Shown piece by piece: positions 24,046 to 33,771 of a stretch of DNA of 64,000 nucleotides. This DNA is from Microlunatus soli (GTDB taxonomy: Bacteria > Actinomycetota > Actinomycetes > Propionibacteriales > Propionibacteriaceae). The DNA is taken from the NCBI RefSeq assembly GCF_900105385.1, contig NZ_LT629772.1, forward strand, positions 992,001-1,056,000. Direction: 5' to 3'. Position 1 is the first letter of the stretch; every line of letters begins with the position of its first letter. The position numbers were made by a program, and so were the translations under genes. The notes beneath the pieces are model-generated. The model was not told the DNA's origin and made no database searches. It saw only the letters and a list, made by a program, of their open reading frames with translations.

Positions 24046-27000
24046 TCAGCGGACTCGCGGCGGAGCGGGCTGCGGTGGGGTCGCTGCGGGCGTCCGGTCG
24101 AGACGTTCCAGTGCCTCGGCGATGGCTCGGTCCAACTGCGGATCGGCGGCAGCGTGCCAGTCGGCGGGTGTGATCGGCACCTCGATGTCGGGATCGACGC
24201 CATGGTTCTCCACACCCCAGCCCTGACCTGAGATCCAGAACGCGTACCGGGGCTGGGTCACCGAGGTGCCGTCGACCAGGTCGAAGCGACCGTCGATACC
24301 GACCACGCCGCCCCAGGTCCGCATTCCGATCACCGGCCCGATCCCCATCGCCTTGGCCGCGCCGTTGACGATGTCGCCGTCCGACCCGGCGTACTCGTTG
24401 GCCACCAGCACCACCGGACCGCGCGGTGCCTGCGACGGATACTCCTCGGCGGCCGCATGGTGTCTGCCGACATCCCAGGCAACCACCTTGCGGTTCAGCC
24501 GTTCGGTGACCAGCTGGCTGAGATGCCCACCGGCGTTGAACCGGACATCGGCGATCACCGCCTCGCAGCGGGTCGCCTGCTCCAGATCACGATGCAGCTG
24601 CGCCCAGCCGACCGCCATCATGTCCGGCACGTGCAGATAGCCGATCCGGCCGCCACCGGCCCGGGCGACATAATCCTTCCGCGACGCGACCCAGTCCTGA
24701 TAGCGCAGCTGCTGCTCGCCGGCCAGCGGCACCACCACCACCCGGCGGCCGGCCGGCCTGCCGGGTCGACGCAGCAGCAACTCCACCGGCTTCTCGGCCG
24801 CACCGACCAGCGCGGCCGCCGGCCCGGCCTGCGGATCGACCGGCTGACCGTCGACGGCAACGATCCGGTCCCCCGGTCGAGCATCCACCCCGGCGGCCTG
24901 CAACGGGGACCGGGCGTCGGGATCGGAGCTCTCGCCGGGCAGGATCCGTTCGATCACCCAGTCCTCGCCGGCTCGCACCAGATCGGCGCCGAGCAGCCCG
25001 AGCGCCCGGTCCTGGTCACCGAGCGGACCGGGCGGGCTGGCGTAGGCGTGCGAGGTGTTCAGCTCCGCGCCGAATTCCCAGAGCACCGAGATCAGATCGT
25101 CGTGGCTGCCGAGCCGGTCGAGCACCGATCGGTAGCGGTCGGCGACCGCATCCAGGTCGACGCCGTCCAGATCGGCGCGCCAATAGTGATCACGCATCAG
25201 CCGGACGTTCTCGTCGAACATCTGACGCCATTCGGCGACCGGATCCAGCTCGAAACGCAGCCGGTCCAGATCGACCATCACCCGCGCCGGGTCGTCGTCG
25301 TCCTTGATCTCCCGGTCGCTCGGCCGAACCGTCACCGCATCACCGTCGCGGACGACGATCCAGCCGAGATCCCCGCTGACCGCGTAGTCGTCGAGCTTGT
25401 CGACCAGCACCTCGACCGAGCGCTTGGTCAGGTCGTAGCGCTCCAACCGGTCGGCCGGCTTGTCCTCGGTCACCCCGGCGCGGCCGCTGCCCAGCACGCC
25501 GTGCGTCGGCGCCTCGTGGATCCACAGCAGCCCGTGTTTGGCCGCCCGCAGCTGCCGATAGTTGCCGGCCGGTACGCCGAACGGCACCAACCGCTGTTCG
25601 AAGCCGTCGAGGTCGAGGTCGGGGCTGGCCGGCGGCTCGTCGGTGGCCGGTTTGTCCTGCGCCGCCGCCGACGTCGCAGTGCCGTCGGCGTCGGCTGTTT
25701 CGGGATCGGTCGCGGATGCGGGCTTGTCCTCGGGATCGGTGAGGGCCCAGCCGTCGACACTGGGACCGAACGGTGCCGGTTCGGTGGCCGACAGTGGCAC
25801 CAGATAGGGCCGGGTGCCGTCGGGGAAGGTGATCTCGAAGGCGTGCACGTCATAGCTCGGATCGAACGTGCGGACCGACAGGAACGCCAGATGCTTGCCG
25901 TCCGGGGTGAACGCCGGCGACGTGTCGGCGAACCGGCCGCTGGTCAGCGGAACGGCGGCGTCGCGATCGCCCTGCTGCCGGCCGTCGCCGACCGCCAGGT
26001 CGGCACAGCACAGCTGGGAGTGGAACTGACCGACCGGCTGGGACCAGACCAGGTAACGACCGTCGGGTGAGAAGGTCGGCCCGGTCGCCTCACCGTCGGG
26101 GCTGACGCCGAGCTGCCGGACGGTACCGGAGCCGACGTCCAGCACACTGATCCGTCCGTCGTGACTGATCAGCGCGACCCGCTCCCCGGCCGGGTCCGCG
26201 GCCAGATGCAGGATCCGGCCGAGTCCGAGGTCGGCGACGACCCGCCGCTCGCCGATGCCGCTGATCGGATGCAACTCCAGCCGGTCCTCGCCGGCCTCGT
26301 CACTGACCAGCACCACCTGGCCGGTGCGGCCCAGCGGACGAGCCTCCCGGACCCGGACCGCCGACGATGCCACCAGGGCGCGGGCCGGTCCTTCCCGATG
26401 ACTCAGATAGAACGCGTTGCCGCGCCAGGTGACGACGGAACCGGTCGCGGTCTGGTCCGGTTGGACTGCGGTCAGGTTCTCGGTCGGCGCCAACGATCGC
26501 GGCCGCCGGGACCCGAGCACCGGCAGCGAGATCTCGATCGGCTGCGGTTCGGCACCGGGATCCGCCATCAGGTACAGCACACCGCGGGAGTGATAGACGA
26601 CCCGGCTGCCGTCGGTGACCGGCTCCCGTACGTAGCCCTGCTCGGCGGTGTGGAAGGTGCACTGGGTCAGATCGGCGGCGGTCGCCTCGGCCAGCCCGGA
26701 CCGCGGGATCGAGAACAGGTTGGCCTGCCCGTCCGCCGTGCCGGGCAGCTCGGCGAGGTGATCGGAGGTGAAGATCAACTCCTCGCCGACCCAGGACGGC
26801 GCCTCCAGCCCGGCTCGGATGTCGGCCAGCACCCGCTGGTAGTCGCGGCCGTCGCCGGTCCGGTCCCACCAGAGCTTGGACGCCGTCCCACCGCGATAGC
26901 GTTTCCATTCGGCCGCCGGCCGGATGGCCCGGCTGGACACCACCACCCCGTTCTCGCCGGCCGCGACGCCGGCGACCGGCCCGTACGGCAACGGGGTCAC

Positions 27001-27372
27001 CGACCCGTCCAACCCGACCCGGTAGCCGAAGGTCAGCGCACGTTCGTGGCTGCGGGCCGCGGAGGCGACGAGCACGGCGTTGTCGTCGGCCCAGCCGAGC
27101 AGCCAGGTCGCGGCATGCCCGAAGTAGGTCAACCGCCGGACCGGTCCGCCGTCGACGTCACAGACGAAGATCTCCCAGCCGCTGTCCCGGGTGCTGGCCC
27201 AGGCGACGGCGCGACCGTCGGGTGAGAAGCGCGGATTGCGGACCGGGGTCTGATCGTCGGTCAGTCGCCAGGCCCGGCCGCCGCTGTCCGGGGCGAGCCA
27301 GATGTCGTCGGCGGCGCAGAAGGTGATCAGGTCGCCGCGGATGTCGGGAGAACGCAGGTAGCCAGCTGTCAT
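24046..27372 (-). CDS. Tricorn protease (S41 family)
   Basis: 1,108-residue cytosolic peptidase that degrades oligopeptides released by proteasome or Clp/Lon. The start ATG 27372 follows AAGGAAGGAGCC. Order: beta-propeller repeats with SPDG/FSPDGR blade motifs (residues about 30-580), C1 helical domain, a PDZ domain (LLGADLVRAGEDWVIERIL to RIVAVDGQPVDPQ), and the S41 core. Catalytic triad candidates by comparison with Thermoplasma tricorn: His in LNTSHAY, Ser in NEYAGSDGDIV, Glu in GVENHGVDPDIEV. A repetitive Asp/Ala-rich linker (KPASATDPETADADG) interrupts the propeller region. Monocistronic. Confidence 0.93.
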   Translation of the reverse strand: MTAGYLRSPDIRGDLITFCAADDIWLAPDSGGRAWRLTDDQTPVRNPRFSPDGRAVAWASTRDSGWEIFVCDVDGGPVRRLTYFGHAATWLLGWADDNAVLVASAARSHERALTFGYRVGLDGSVTPLPYGPVAGVAAGENGVVVSSRAIRPAAEWKRYRGGTASKLWWDRTGDGRDYQRVLADIRAGLEAPSWVGEELIFTSDHLAELPGTADGQANLFSIPRSGLAEATAADLTQCTFHTAEQGYVREPVTDGSRVVYHSRGVLYLMADPGAEPQPIEISLPVLGSRRPRSLAPTENLTAVQPDQTATGSVVTWRGNAFYLSHREGPARALVASSAVRVREARPLGRTGQVVLVSDEAGEDRLELHPISGIGERRVVADLGLGRILHLAADPAGERVALISHDGRISVLDVGSGTVRQLGVSPDGEATGPTFSPDGRYLVWSQPVGQFHSQLCCADLAVGDGRQQGDRDAAVPLTSGRFADTSPAFTPDGKHLAFLSVRTFDPSYDVHAFEITFPDGTRPYLVPLSATEPAPFGPSVDGWALTDPEDKPASATDPETADADGTATSAAAQDKPATDEPPASPDLDLDGFEQRLVPFGVPAGNYRQLRAAKHGLLWIHEAPTHGVLGSGRAGVTEDKPADRLERYDLTKRSVEVLVDKLDDYAVSGDLGWIVVRDGDAVTVRPSDREIKDDDDPARVMVDLDRLRFELDPVAEWRQMFDENVRLMRDHYWRADLDGVDLDAVADRYRSVLDRLGSHDDLISVLWEFGAELNTSHAYASPPGPLGDQDRALGLLGADLVRAGEDWVIERILPGESSDPDARSPLQAAGVDARPGDRIVAVDGQPVDPQAGPAAALVGAAEKPVELLLRRPGRPAGRRVVVVPLAGEQQLRYQDWVASRKDYVARAGGGRIGYLHVPDMMAVGWAQLHRDLEQATRCEAVIADVRFNAGGHLSQLVTERLNRKVVAWDVGRHHAAAEEYPSQAPRGPVVLVANEYAGSDGDIVNGAAKAMGIGPVIGMRTWGGVVGIDGRFDLVDGTSVTQPRYAFWISGQGWGVENHGVDPDIEVPITPADWHAAADPQLDRAIAEALERLDRTPAATPPQPAPPRVR

Positions 27373-27601
27373 GGCTCCTTCCTTACGCCCTACGCCGCGA
27401 CGACGGCAAGAGTGTTTGTCCATCTCGACCGAGTGTCCTGTCAGGTCACGCGGATCGGCCGCGGAACGGACTCGCGATCGGGTTCGGACAACACCTGTGG
27501 CCGGGCGGCCAACACCGGCCGCTCACAGTCAACACATCGTCGGGGCCTTCCCCAGATGAACCGGTCGGCAGCAGCGCCGACACCAGTGGGGAGGCAGCAC
27601 G

Positions 27602-28243
27602 ATGACAATGGTGCGGGAATTGATCCGGCCGACCGCCGAGGTCGGTGCGGCAGCAGCGGCCGAGCTCGATCTGTTGGAGCCGGACTTCGACGACCTGGAC
27701 AACGCCGAGCACGCCGATTGGGTGGACGCGGCACCGTTCCGGGCCCATGTCCGACAGCTGATCGAGTCGCACGGCCTGACCTGGCGGACCGTCGCCGTCC
27801 TCGCCGAGGTGCCGGCGCCGGCGTTGGCCGGCCTGATCCGCGGCCGCTGCACGGCGGTTCGGGCCGGACGACGTCGCGGCGGTCCCCGATCGGAGATCAG
27901 ACGGCAGAGCCGTCCGGTGCCGCGGCTGCATCCGTTGATCGCCGAGCGACTGTTCCACCTGACGTCGGAGGCGATCACGGCCGCGGCCCGTCGACCGGCG
28001 CATGCCGGGCTGACCCGTTCGCTGCTGGTGGCGTTGACCGAGCGCGGCTGGCCGCTGGCCGAGATCAGCGACCGCACCGGTTTACCGGCCGCCGAGCTGC
28101 AGGCGGTGGCCACCGGTCGTCGGGCGGACTGCAGTCAGCTCACCGAGGCGACGGTGAAGGCGGCGGCGCAGGCGTTGTGGTCGATGACCCCGCCGGTGAG
28201 CGCGCGGCCGGCCCCCAGGGCACTGCTGGCCGACGCGGCATGA
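27602..28243 (+). CDS. Helix-turn-helix domain hypothetical protein
   Basis: 213 residues with two XRE-like helix-turn-helix segments: LIESHGLTWRTVAVLAEVPA and LLVALTERGWPLAEISDRTG, each followed by a second helix (LAGLIRG; LQAVATG). The middle segment RLHPLIAERLFHLTSEAI resembles actinobacterial proteins that carry duplicated HTH units of unknown target. Start ATG after GGGGAGGCAGCACG. The 229-bp upstream gap shows nothing I can name. Precedes the prepilin peptidase gene by 37 bp, so perhaps co-transcribed. DNA binding is predicted, not certain. Confidence 0.65.
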   Translation: MTMVRELIRPTAEVGAAAAAELDLLEPDFDDLDNAEHADWVDAAPFRAHVRQLIESHGLTWRTVAVLAEVPAPALAGLIRGRCTAVRAGRRRGGPRSEIRRQSRPVPRLHPLIAERLFHLTSEAITAAARRPAHAGLTRSLLVALTERGWPLAEISDRTGLPAAELQAVATGRRADCSQLTEATVKAAAQALWSMTPPVSARPAPRALLADAA

Positions 28244-28280
28244 GCCCGGTCGCCGGTGCCCGCCGGTTACCATCACCGGC

Positions 28281-29000
28281 ATGACCGGTCCCCCCGCCCC
28301 GATCGCGATGATCGTGGTCACGGCGGTGATCGTCGGGACGGCCATCGCCGTCGGCGGCCGGTTCGTGCTGCGTGGCCTGCCGGAGCCGACCCTGCCCGGG
28401 GACGCCGACGACGTACTCCGCGCGGAATACGCGGCCAAGATCAGCTACCGGTCACTGGCCCGGCCGAGGTTCCTGCTCGGTGCCGCCTCGTTCGGCGTGC
28501 TGGGCATGATCGTCGCCAGCATCGCCGCACCCCAGCAGACCCTGGGCTGCTGGTTGGTGTTCTCGACCGTTGCCGTGCTGCTGGCCGCGATCGATGCCGC
28601 GACGACCTGGCTGCCCAGCGGCCTGATCTATCGCGGGTGGGGCGCGATGACGGTCACCGCGGCCATCGCGGTGATCACCGCCGGCAGCGACCGCTGGACG
28701 TTGCTGATCACCATCCTCGGCGGTGCGGCGATCGCCGGCGTCGGCTACCTCCTGCTGTGGCGGCTGACCGGCGGACGGGCGATCGCGTTCGGCGACGTCC
28801 GGCTGATGCCGATGGTGGGTGCGGTGGCCGGCACCCTCGGCTGGCCGGGGCTGTATTGGTCGATCCTGCTCGGCAGTGTGGTCGGCGCTGTGATCGGGAT
28901 CGTTCGGTTGGTGCTGCGACGACGCGGCGCCTTCCCGTATGCGCCCGCGCTGGTCGCCGGGCCGTACGCCGCAGCACTACTGCTCCGAGCGCTGCCCTGA
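28281..29000 (+). CDS. A24-family prepilin peptidase-like membrane protein
   Basis: 239 residues, about seven transmembrane helices. Two aspartates in the A24 pattern: AAIDAATTWLP (first Asp) and AFGDVRLMPMVGAVAG (second Asp in the usual GxGD, here FGD). These aspartyl proteases trim type IV pilin or Tad/Com pseudopilin leaders and sometimes methylate the new N-terminus. No pilin genes are present in the window, so its substrate must be elsewhere. The long N-terminal segment before the catalytic part lacks the CxxC zinc domain of PilD, like TadV-type enzymes. Confidence 0.8.
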   Translation: MTGPPAPIAMIVVTAVIVGTAIAVGGRFVLRGLPEPTLPGDADDVLRAEYAAKISYRSLARPRFLLGAASFGVLGMIVASIAAPQQTLGCWLVFSTVAVLLAAIDAATTWLPSGLIYRGWGAMTVTAAIAVITAGSDRWTLLITILGGAAIAGVGYLLLWRLTGGRAIAFGDVRLMPMVGAVAGTLGWPGLYWSILLGSVVGAVIGIVRLVLRRRGAFPYAPALVAGPYAAALLLRALP

Positions 29001-29108
29001 TCGGCTGCCCGACTCCTGACTCGGCACGACCCCGTCTGCGATCCTGCCCGATCACCCCGATCCTGCCTGATCGCCGATGCCGCCTGATCACCGATGCTGC
29101 GGGCCTGA

Positions 29109-29561
29109 TCAGCGATCGTCGGCCGGTTCGCCGGCGGCGGGTTCGTCGACCGGCACCGAGTCGTCGCCGCCGTGCAACCGCAGCAGGGCCAGGGCGTAGG
29201 CGTCCGAGGCGTCGACCATCTCCGCGGTGTGCCGAGCGCCCTCGGGTGCCTGCAGCGTCACGACGTAACGCTCGCCGACCCGGTCCAGCGACAGGAAGGC
29301 GTCGCCGAGCAGATCCCGCAACTGCTGCTCCGACGGCATCCAGACCGCGACCTCCGACTCCACCGAATCCAGCGCCCACTCGGTGGTGCCGTTGAAATGG
29401 AAGTTGGTCTCTCCCTGATAGCGGACGAGTTCGACGACCATGTCGCTGACGATGAAGATCGAGTCGCCGATCTCCGGCCGCGGGATGAAGAAGCGGTCGG
29501 CATTCTGCGGCGTCCAGTTCAGGTACGGCCCCAGGCGAACCGCGAGTTCTCGGGAGATCAC
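29109..29561 (-). CDS. Conserved actinobacterial protein (often mis-named CpaE), YbjN-like
   Basis: About 150 residues starting at a GTG (ISRELAVRLGPYLNWTPQNADRF), with GGAGGG immediately upstream at tight spacing. The central FIPRPEIGDSIFIVSDMVVE and FHFNGTTEWALDSVESE are hallmarks of a short actinobacterial family that databases often label 'pilus assembly protein CpaE' although it lacks any ATPase motif. The alternating strand/helix pattern resembles YbjN folds. Acidic tail (DDSVPVDEPAAGEPADD). Divergent from the DUF2510 gene. Function unknown. Confidence 0.7.
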   Translation of the reverse strand: MISRELAVRLGPYLNWTPQNADRFFIPRPEIGDSIFIVSDMVVELVRYQGETNFHFNGTTEWALDSVESEVAVWMPSEQQLRDLLGDAFLSLDRVGERYVVTLQAPEGARHTAEMVDASDAYALALLRLHGGDDSVPVDEPAAGEPADDR

Positions 29562-29646
29562 CCCTCCAGTGTGCTCCTGCCGGTATCGCGGCGACCGACG
29601 GCGTGAGCACATCACGCCTTCCTGCGCCCAGGTACGCTCGGGAATC

Positions 29647-30660
29647 GTGACTGCACCGCTCGCTGGTTGGTATCCGGATCCGTCCGGCGCCGCCGACTTC
29701 CGCTGGTGGGACGGTACGACCTGGACCGATGCGATCAGCGACACCGCCGACGTCGCCGAGCCTCAGGATGCCCGACCAGTCGGATCGCCGGTCGACCACG
29801 CCGACGCCGAACACGCCGATGCCGGCCCGGACCAGCGGTCGCAGTACGCCGGCATCGACGGGCCGGCCGAGGGCCATCAGCCGATCACCCCCTCGGACCG
29901 GGCGCAGCCTCGGGGTGGGCGGCTGGTCGCCTTGTTGGTCGCAGTCAGTCTGGTGGTCAGTGGCGGTGTCGTCGGGCTGATCGGTTGGCGCAGCTATCAG
30001 TCGGCCCGCTCCCCCGCCGGTTCGGCGGCCGGCGGCCCGGAACAGTCCTCGGCGGCTGGGCCGCAGGCATCGTCCGGGCCGAGTCCCGGCGGTGGCTCCG
30101 GGTCGGACGCTCAGGCCGACCGATCCGGACGGCTCGACGAGGTCACCCGCCGGGCATCGATCGGCCGGGCCACGATGACGCTGCCACCGGCACCGTACGA
30201 GTTGGTCAGCGATCCGGTCTCGATCCCGCACGTCTTCGACGCGATGTTCGTCGCGAACGCCCCGGTGCATGCCGACTACAACGGCGCCGACACCTGGGCT
30301 TCGACGGTCGGGATCGGGCACATCCCGGCCGAGGCCTGGACCGACGACGACCTGCCCGGCTTCGGCCGGAAGGCCTTGAAGGGGATCTCCGAACAGTTCT
30401 TCGGCTACACCCCGACCTCGGTCGACAAGTTCGACTATCACCCGGTCACGGTCGGCAGCACGGCCTGCGCCGAGCTGACCGCCAACGTGCACTACGCGGT
30501 CAAGGGACTGGCCAGCAAGTTCGACCGGGTCCGGATCGTCGGTTGCCCGGACGGCACCGACGGTTCGGTCGTCGCGGCCGTCAGTTCGGTCCCCGACGAC
30601 GCCTCCCACCAGGTCAGCACCCTGGCCGAACGGTCGCTGGCCACCTTCGCCGTCCGATAG
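29647..30660 (+). CDS. DUF2510-domain membrane protein
   Basis: About 337 residues from a GTG start (GGGAATC upstream). N-terminal DUF2510 motif AGWYPDPSGAADFRWWDG, usually cytoplasmic; a disordered His/Asp/Ala linker; one transmembrane helix (LVALLVAVSLVVSGGVVGLIGW) near residue 105; then a Gly/Ser linker and an extracellular globular domain of about 190 residues with two Cys (STACAELT, VGCPDG) likely disulfide-linked. Topology suggests an envelope-facing sensor or binding protein. Followed by a strong terminator. Confidence 0.72.
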   Translation: MTAPLAGWYPDPSGAADFRWWDGTTWTDAISDTADVAEPQDARPVGSPVDHADAEHADAGPDQRSQYAGIDGPAEGHQPITPSDRAQPRGGRLVALLVAVSLVVSGGVVGLIGWRSYQSARSPAGSAAGGPEQSSAAGPQASSGPSPGGGSGSDAQADRSGRLDEVTRRASIGRATMTLPPAPYELVSDPVSIPHVFDAMFVANAPVHADYNGADTWASTVGIGHIPAEAWTDDDLPGFGRKALKGISEQFFGYTPTSVDKFDYHPVTVGSTACAELTANVHYAVKGLASKFDRVRIVGCPDGTDGSVVAAVSSVPDDASHQVSTLAERSLATFAVR

Positions 30661-30800
30661 CCCTGCAGCCCGACACCCCGCACTCCGATCACCGCCGTCC
30701 GGTGGCAGCCCTTCGTCGGCAACTACCACGCAGCACCCGCACGGCCCAGCACTCCCCGATCGCGGCACCTCGTGCGCCGACCGTCACGCCCGCCGGCCAC

Positions 30801-30849
30801 ACACCAAACGATGCGCGTGAGCTCGGGGCTCACGCGCATCGGTTGGTGT
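30801..30849. terminator. Strong bidirectional terminator
   Basis: 22-bp stem (ACACCAAACGATGCGCGTGAGC and complement, one G:T) with loop TCGGG, between the convergent DUF2510 and qcrB genes. Confidence 0.8.
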
Positions 30850-30865
30850 CGTTCAGCTGCAGGGG

Positions 30866-32650
30866 TCAGTGACCGGTGGTCACCTCACGACCGGTTTCGG
30901 AGCCCTCGATCTCGTGCCCGTCGACGCCGTGCCCGTCGACCTCGTGCCCATCGATCTCGTGCCCGTCGCCGTGGGCGCCGTGGTGGGCGGCCTCGTCGAT
31001 CTCCTCGCGGGTCGGCAGGGGCACGTTGTGGGCGTAGAACCAGCGGGTGAACGGACGCCGAGCACGTTCCTTGAGGGTTCCCTTGCGGGCGACGCCGTTC
31101 TCGTCGGTCTGTTCGCCCAGCTCCAGCGGCACCTGCTGCTCGTGCTGGGTGATCATGTACTTCTCGCCCTGGGTGATCTGCTTGTCGGCCTCGGAGTAGC
31201 CACCCGAGGGTGCCCGGGTGATCACACCGGTCTCCGAACCGTGCAGCACCCGATCATTGGCCGCACGCTGCAGCCCGATACAGATCCGCTTGGTCATGAT
31301 GAAGGTGATGATCGGCGCGATGAAGATCGCCCACCGCAACACCTCGGTGATCCGGTTCAGGTTCAAATGGAAGTGGGTGGCGATGACGTCGTTGGCGCCA
31401 CCGACCATCAACACCACATAGACGGTGATCGCGGCGACCCCGATCGCGGTCCGGTTCGGCGCGTTCCGCGGCCGGTCCAGCAGATGGTGCTCCCGGTCGT
31501 CGCCGGTGACCCACTTCTCCAGGAACGGATAGACACCGATCGCCAACGGCAACGCCACGAACCCGATGATCGCGGGGATGAAGATGTTCCACGACCAGGT
31601 CGTCGGCCCCAGATGCCACTCCCAGTTCGGCATGATCCGCAACGCGCCCTCGAGGTAGCCGATATACCAGTCCGGCTGGGAACCGGCACTGACCTCCGCC
31701 GGGTTGTACGGCCCGTACACCCACACCGGGTTGATCTGCATCAGCGCCGCCATCAGCACGATGACACCGGCAACGATGAACATGAAGCCGCCGGCCTTGG
31801 CGGTGTAGACGGGGAAGAACGGGAAACCGACCACGTTCTTCTCGGTCCGACCCGGTCCGGGGAACTGGGTGTGCTTGTTGTAGAAGATCAAGATCAGGTG
31901 CACACCGACCAACGCCAAGATGACCGCCGGAATCAACAGGATGTGCAACATGTACATCCGCGGCACCAACAGGTCACCCGGATACTCCCCGCCCAGGAAC
32001 CAGGTCTCCAGATAGCTGCCGATCAACGGGATCGACTGGATCGCACCGAAGATGATCCGGACGCCGACGCCGGACAGCAGGTCATCGGGGATGGAGTAGC
32101 CCAGGAAGCCCTCGGTCATCCCGAGGAACAGCAGCGTCGCGCCGATCGCCCAGTTCAGCTCGCGCGGCTTACGGAAGGCTCCGGTGAAGAAGTTCCGCAT
32201 CGCGTGCACCAGCATCGAGGCCACGAACAACAACGCCGCCCAGTGGTGGATCTGCCGGATCAGCAGCCCGCCACGGATATCGAAGGAAATGTTCAACGTC
32301 GAAGCGTAGGCCTCCGACATCGGCAGCCCACGCAGCAACTGGTAGCTGCCCTCGTACTCGATCTCACCCATCGACGGCTTGAACCACAACGTCAAGAACG
32401 TGCCGGTGATCAACAACACGATGAACGAGTACAACGCGATCTCGCCCAGCATGAACGACCAGTGGTCAGGGAACAGCTTGCGCAGGTTGAACAGGTTCGG
32501 GATCCGGCCGGCCATGATGCCGCCGATCCCGGTCCGGTCATCGGCCCACTTCGCCGGACCGGACATGAACTTCATCACCGGACCGAGCTGACGATCCGGC
32601 TGTTCCGGCGCCGACTGCTCCGGCGCCGCGGTGTTGGCTGGCTTGGCCAT
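30866..32650 (-). CDS. qcrB: Menaquinol-cytochrome c reductase, cytochrome b subunit
   Basis: Cytochrome b of the bc1 complex, carrying hemes bL and bH and the Qo/Qi menaquinone sites; forms the III2-IV2 supercomplex with aa3 oxidase in actinobacteria. 594 residues. Heme-ligand histidines in IHHWAALLFVASMLVHAMRNFF and MYMLHILLIPAVILALVGVHL; the Qo region PxW-type motif is altered to a GWHLGPTTW-like context (NWEWHLGPTTW). Hydrophobic core to about 440, then a hydrophilic C-terminal extension typical of actinobacteria ending in a repetitive His-Glu-Asp tail (VDGHGVDGHEIEG). Start overlaps the qcrA stop (TGATG). Confidence 0.96.
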   Translation of the reverse strand: MAKPANTAAPEQSAPEQPDRQLGPVMKFMSGPAKWADDRTGIGGIMAGRIPNLFNLRKLFPDHWSFMLGEIALYSFIVLLITGTFLTLWFKPSMGEIEYEGSYQLLRGLPMSEAYASTLNISFDIRGGLLIRQIHHWAALLFVASMLVHAMRNFFTGAFRKPRELNWAIGATLLFLGMTEGFLGYSIPDDLLSGVGVRIIFGAIQSIPLIGSYLETWFLGGEYPGDLLVPRMYMLHILLIPAVILALVGVHLILIFYNKHTQFPGPGRTEKNVVGFPFFPVYTAKAGGFMFIVAGVIVLMAALMQINPVWVYGPYNPAEVSAGSQPDWYIGYLEGALRIMPNWEWHLGPTTWSWNIFIPAIIGFVALPLAIGVYPFLEKWVTGDDREHHLLDRPRNAPNRTAIGVAAITVYVVLMVGGANDVIATHFHLNLNRITEVLRWAIFIAPIITFIMTKRICIGLQRAANDRVLHGSETGVITRAPSGGYSEADKQITQGEKYMITQHEQQVPLELGEQTDENGVARKGTLKERARRPFTRWFYAHNVPLPTREEIDEAAHHGAHGDGHEIDGHEVDGHGVDGHEIEGSETGREVTTGH

Positions 32651-33771
32651 CAGCGGTACTCCTCGCTCTGTCCAAGATCACGACGCGAATCACGCTCGAA
32701 GAAGCTCGGCCCGGGTGGGACGGTGAAATCGCTGCGGGCGACCAGGAAGCCGTCGTCGTCGACCTTGATCGGCAGCTGCGGCAGGGCCCGGGCGGCCGGA
32801 CCGAAGACCACCTTGCCGGCGTCGGCCAGGTCGAAGGTCGACTGGTGGCACGGGCACAACAGGTGATGGGTCTGCTGCTCCCACAGCGAGATCGGGCAAC
32901 CCACGTGGGTGCAGATCTTGGAGTAGGCCAGGATGCCACCGACCTGCCAGTCCTTGCGATCGGCGGGGATCTTGATGTCGGCCGGGTTCATCCGGACGAT
33001 CACGATCGGCGCCTTGGCCTTCTCGTTGTTGAACTCGGTGCCGTGCAGTTCCTGCAGGTTTTCCGGTGCACCGTTCACCAGCTGACCGATCACCACGTCC
33101 TTGACGTTGATCGGGGCGTAGGTGATGTCGTTGACCAGCCGGACGCCCTCTTTCCACAGCGTCGTCTCGTACGCCTTGCGGCGGTACTTGCCGGTGGCGA
33201 CCGGGCCGAGGTCGGTGAGCAGGGCCAGCGCCGGCGCCACCAGGATGCCGACCGCTCCGAGGGCGGAGATGATCAACATCTTGCGGCGCGGGACACCGGA
33301 CTCGGCAATGCCGACGTCCAACTGCTGCAGTACCTCGGTCTTGGCGTCGTCCGGCGAACTGGACGGGTGTCGTTCCTCGGTGATCTCGTGGTTGCTCATC
33401 AGCTGCCGGGCCCACTGCTGGGTGCCCAACCCGATCAACAACACACCGATACCCAAGGTCAGGCCGAGCCCCAGATGCATCGCCGAGGCGTGCATCGGGC
33501 CGAAGTCGATCGTCGCGTCCCGCGGTACCAGGTAGTAGACCAGGATGAACAACACGGCGGTCACCGGGACCAGCGCGAACATCGTCATCACCTGGCGAGC
33601 GGCCCGGTCGGCCGCTGCCTGGTCGACGTCGGACAGTCGCGGGATGTGCTCCTCGACGCCCGGATCGTCCACCGGACGGTCGTGATCGGGCACGTTCAGC
33701 TCCGCACCCACATGCTCTGACGAGGGGCTGTCCACGGTCTGCTCCTGCTCTGAGCTCTCCAACTGACTCAT
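32650..33771 (-). CDS. qcrA: Menaquinol-cytochrome c reductase, Rieske iron-sulfur subunit
   Basis: 373-residue actinobacterial-type Rieske protein with three N-terminal transmembrane helices rather than one (MTMFALVPVTAVLFILVYYL; LGLGLTLGIGVLLIGLG; LIISALGAVGILVAPALALL). Cluster-binding motifs CTHVGCP and CPCHQS coordinate the [2Fe-2S] centre by two Cys and two His. Start ATG 33771 overlaps the qcrC stop by four bases (ATGA), and its stop overlaps qcrB, so all three are translationally coupled in the order C-A-B. Confidence 0.96.
   Translation of the reverse strand: MSQLESSEQEQTVDSPSSEHVGAELNVPDHDRPVDDPGVEEHIPRLSDVDQAAADRAARQVMTMFALVPVTAVLFILVYYLVPRDATIDFGPMHASAMHLGLGLTLGIGVLLIGLGTQQWARQLMSNHEITEERHPSSSPDDAKTEVLQQLDVGIAESGVPRRKMLIISALGAVGILVAPALALLTDLGPVATGKYRRKAYETTLWKEGVRLVNDITYAPINVKDVVIGQLVNGAPENLQELHGTEFNNEKAKAPIVIVRMNPADIKIPADRKDWQVGGILAYSKICTHVGCPISLWEQQTHHLLCPCHQSTFDLADAGKVVFGPAARALPQLPIKVDDDGFLVARSDFTVPPGPSFFERDSRRDLGQSEEYR

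Noticed and set aside
24457-26070. 537-codon plus-strand ORF opposite the tricorn gene
   Set aside because: Antisense shadow of a well-supported 1,108-residue protein with full catalytic motifs; composition is Arg/Pro/Gly-biased as expected for GC-rich shadows.
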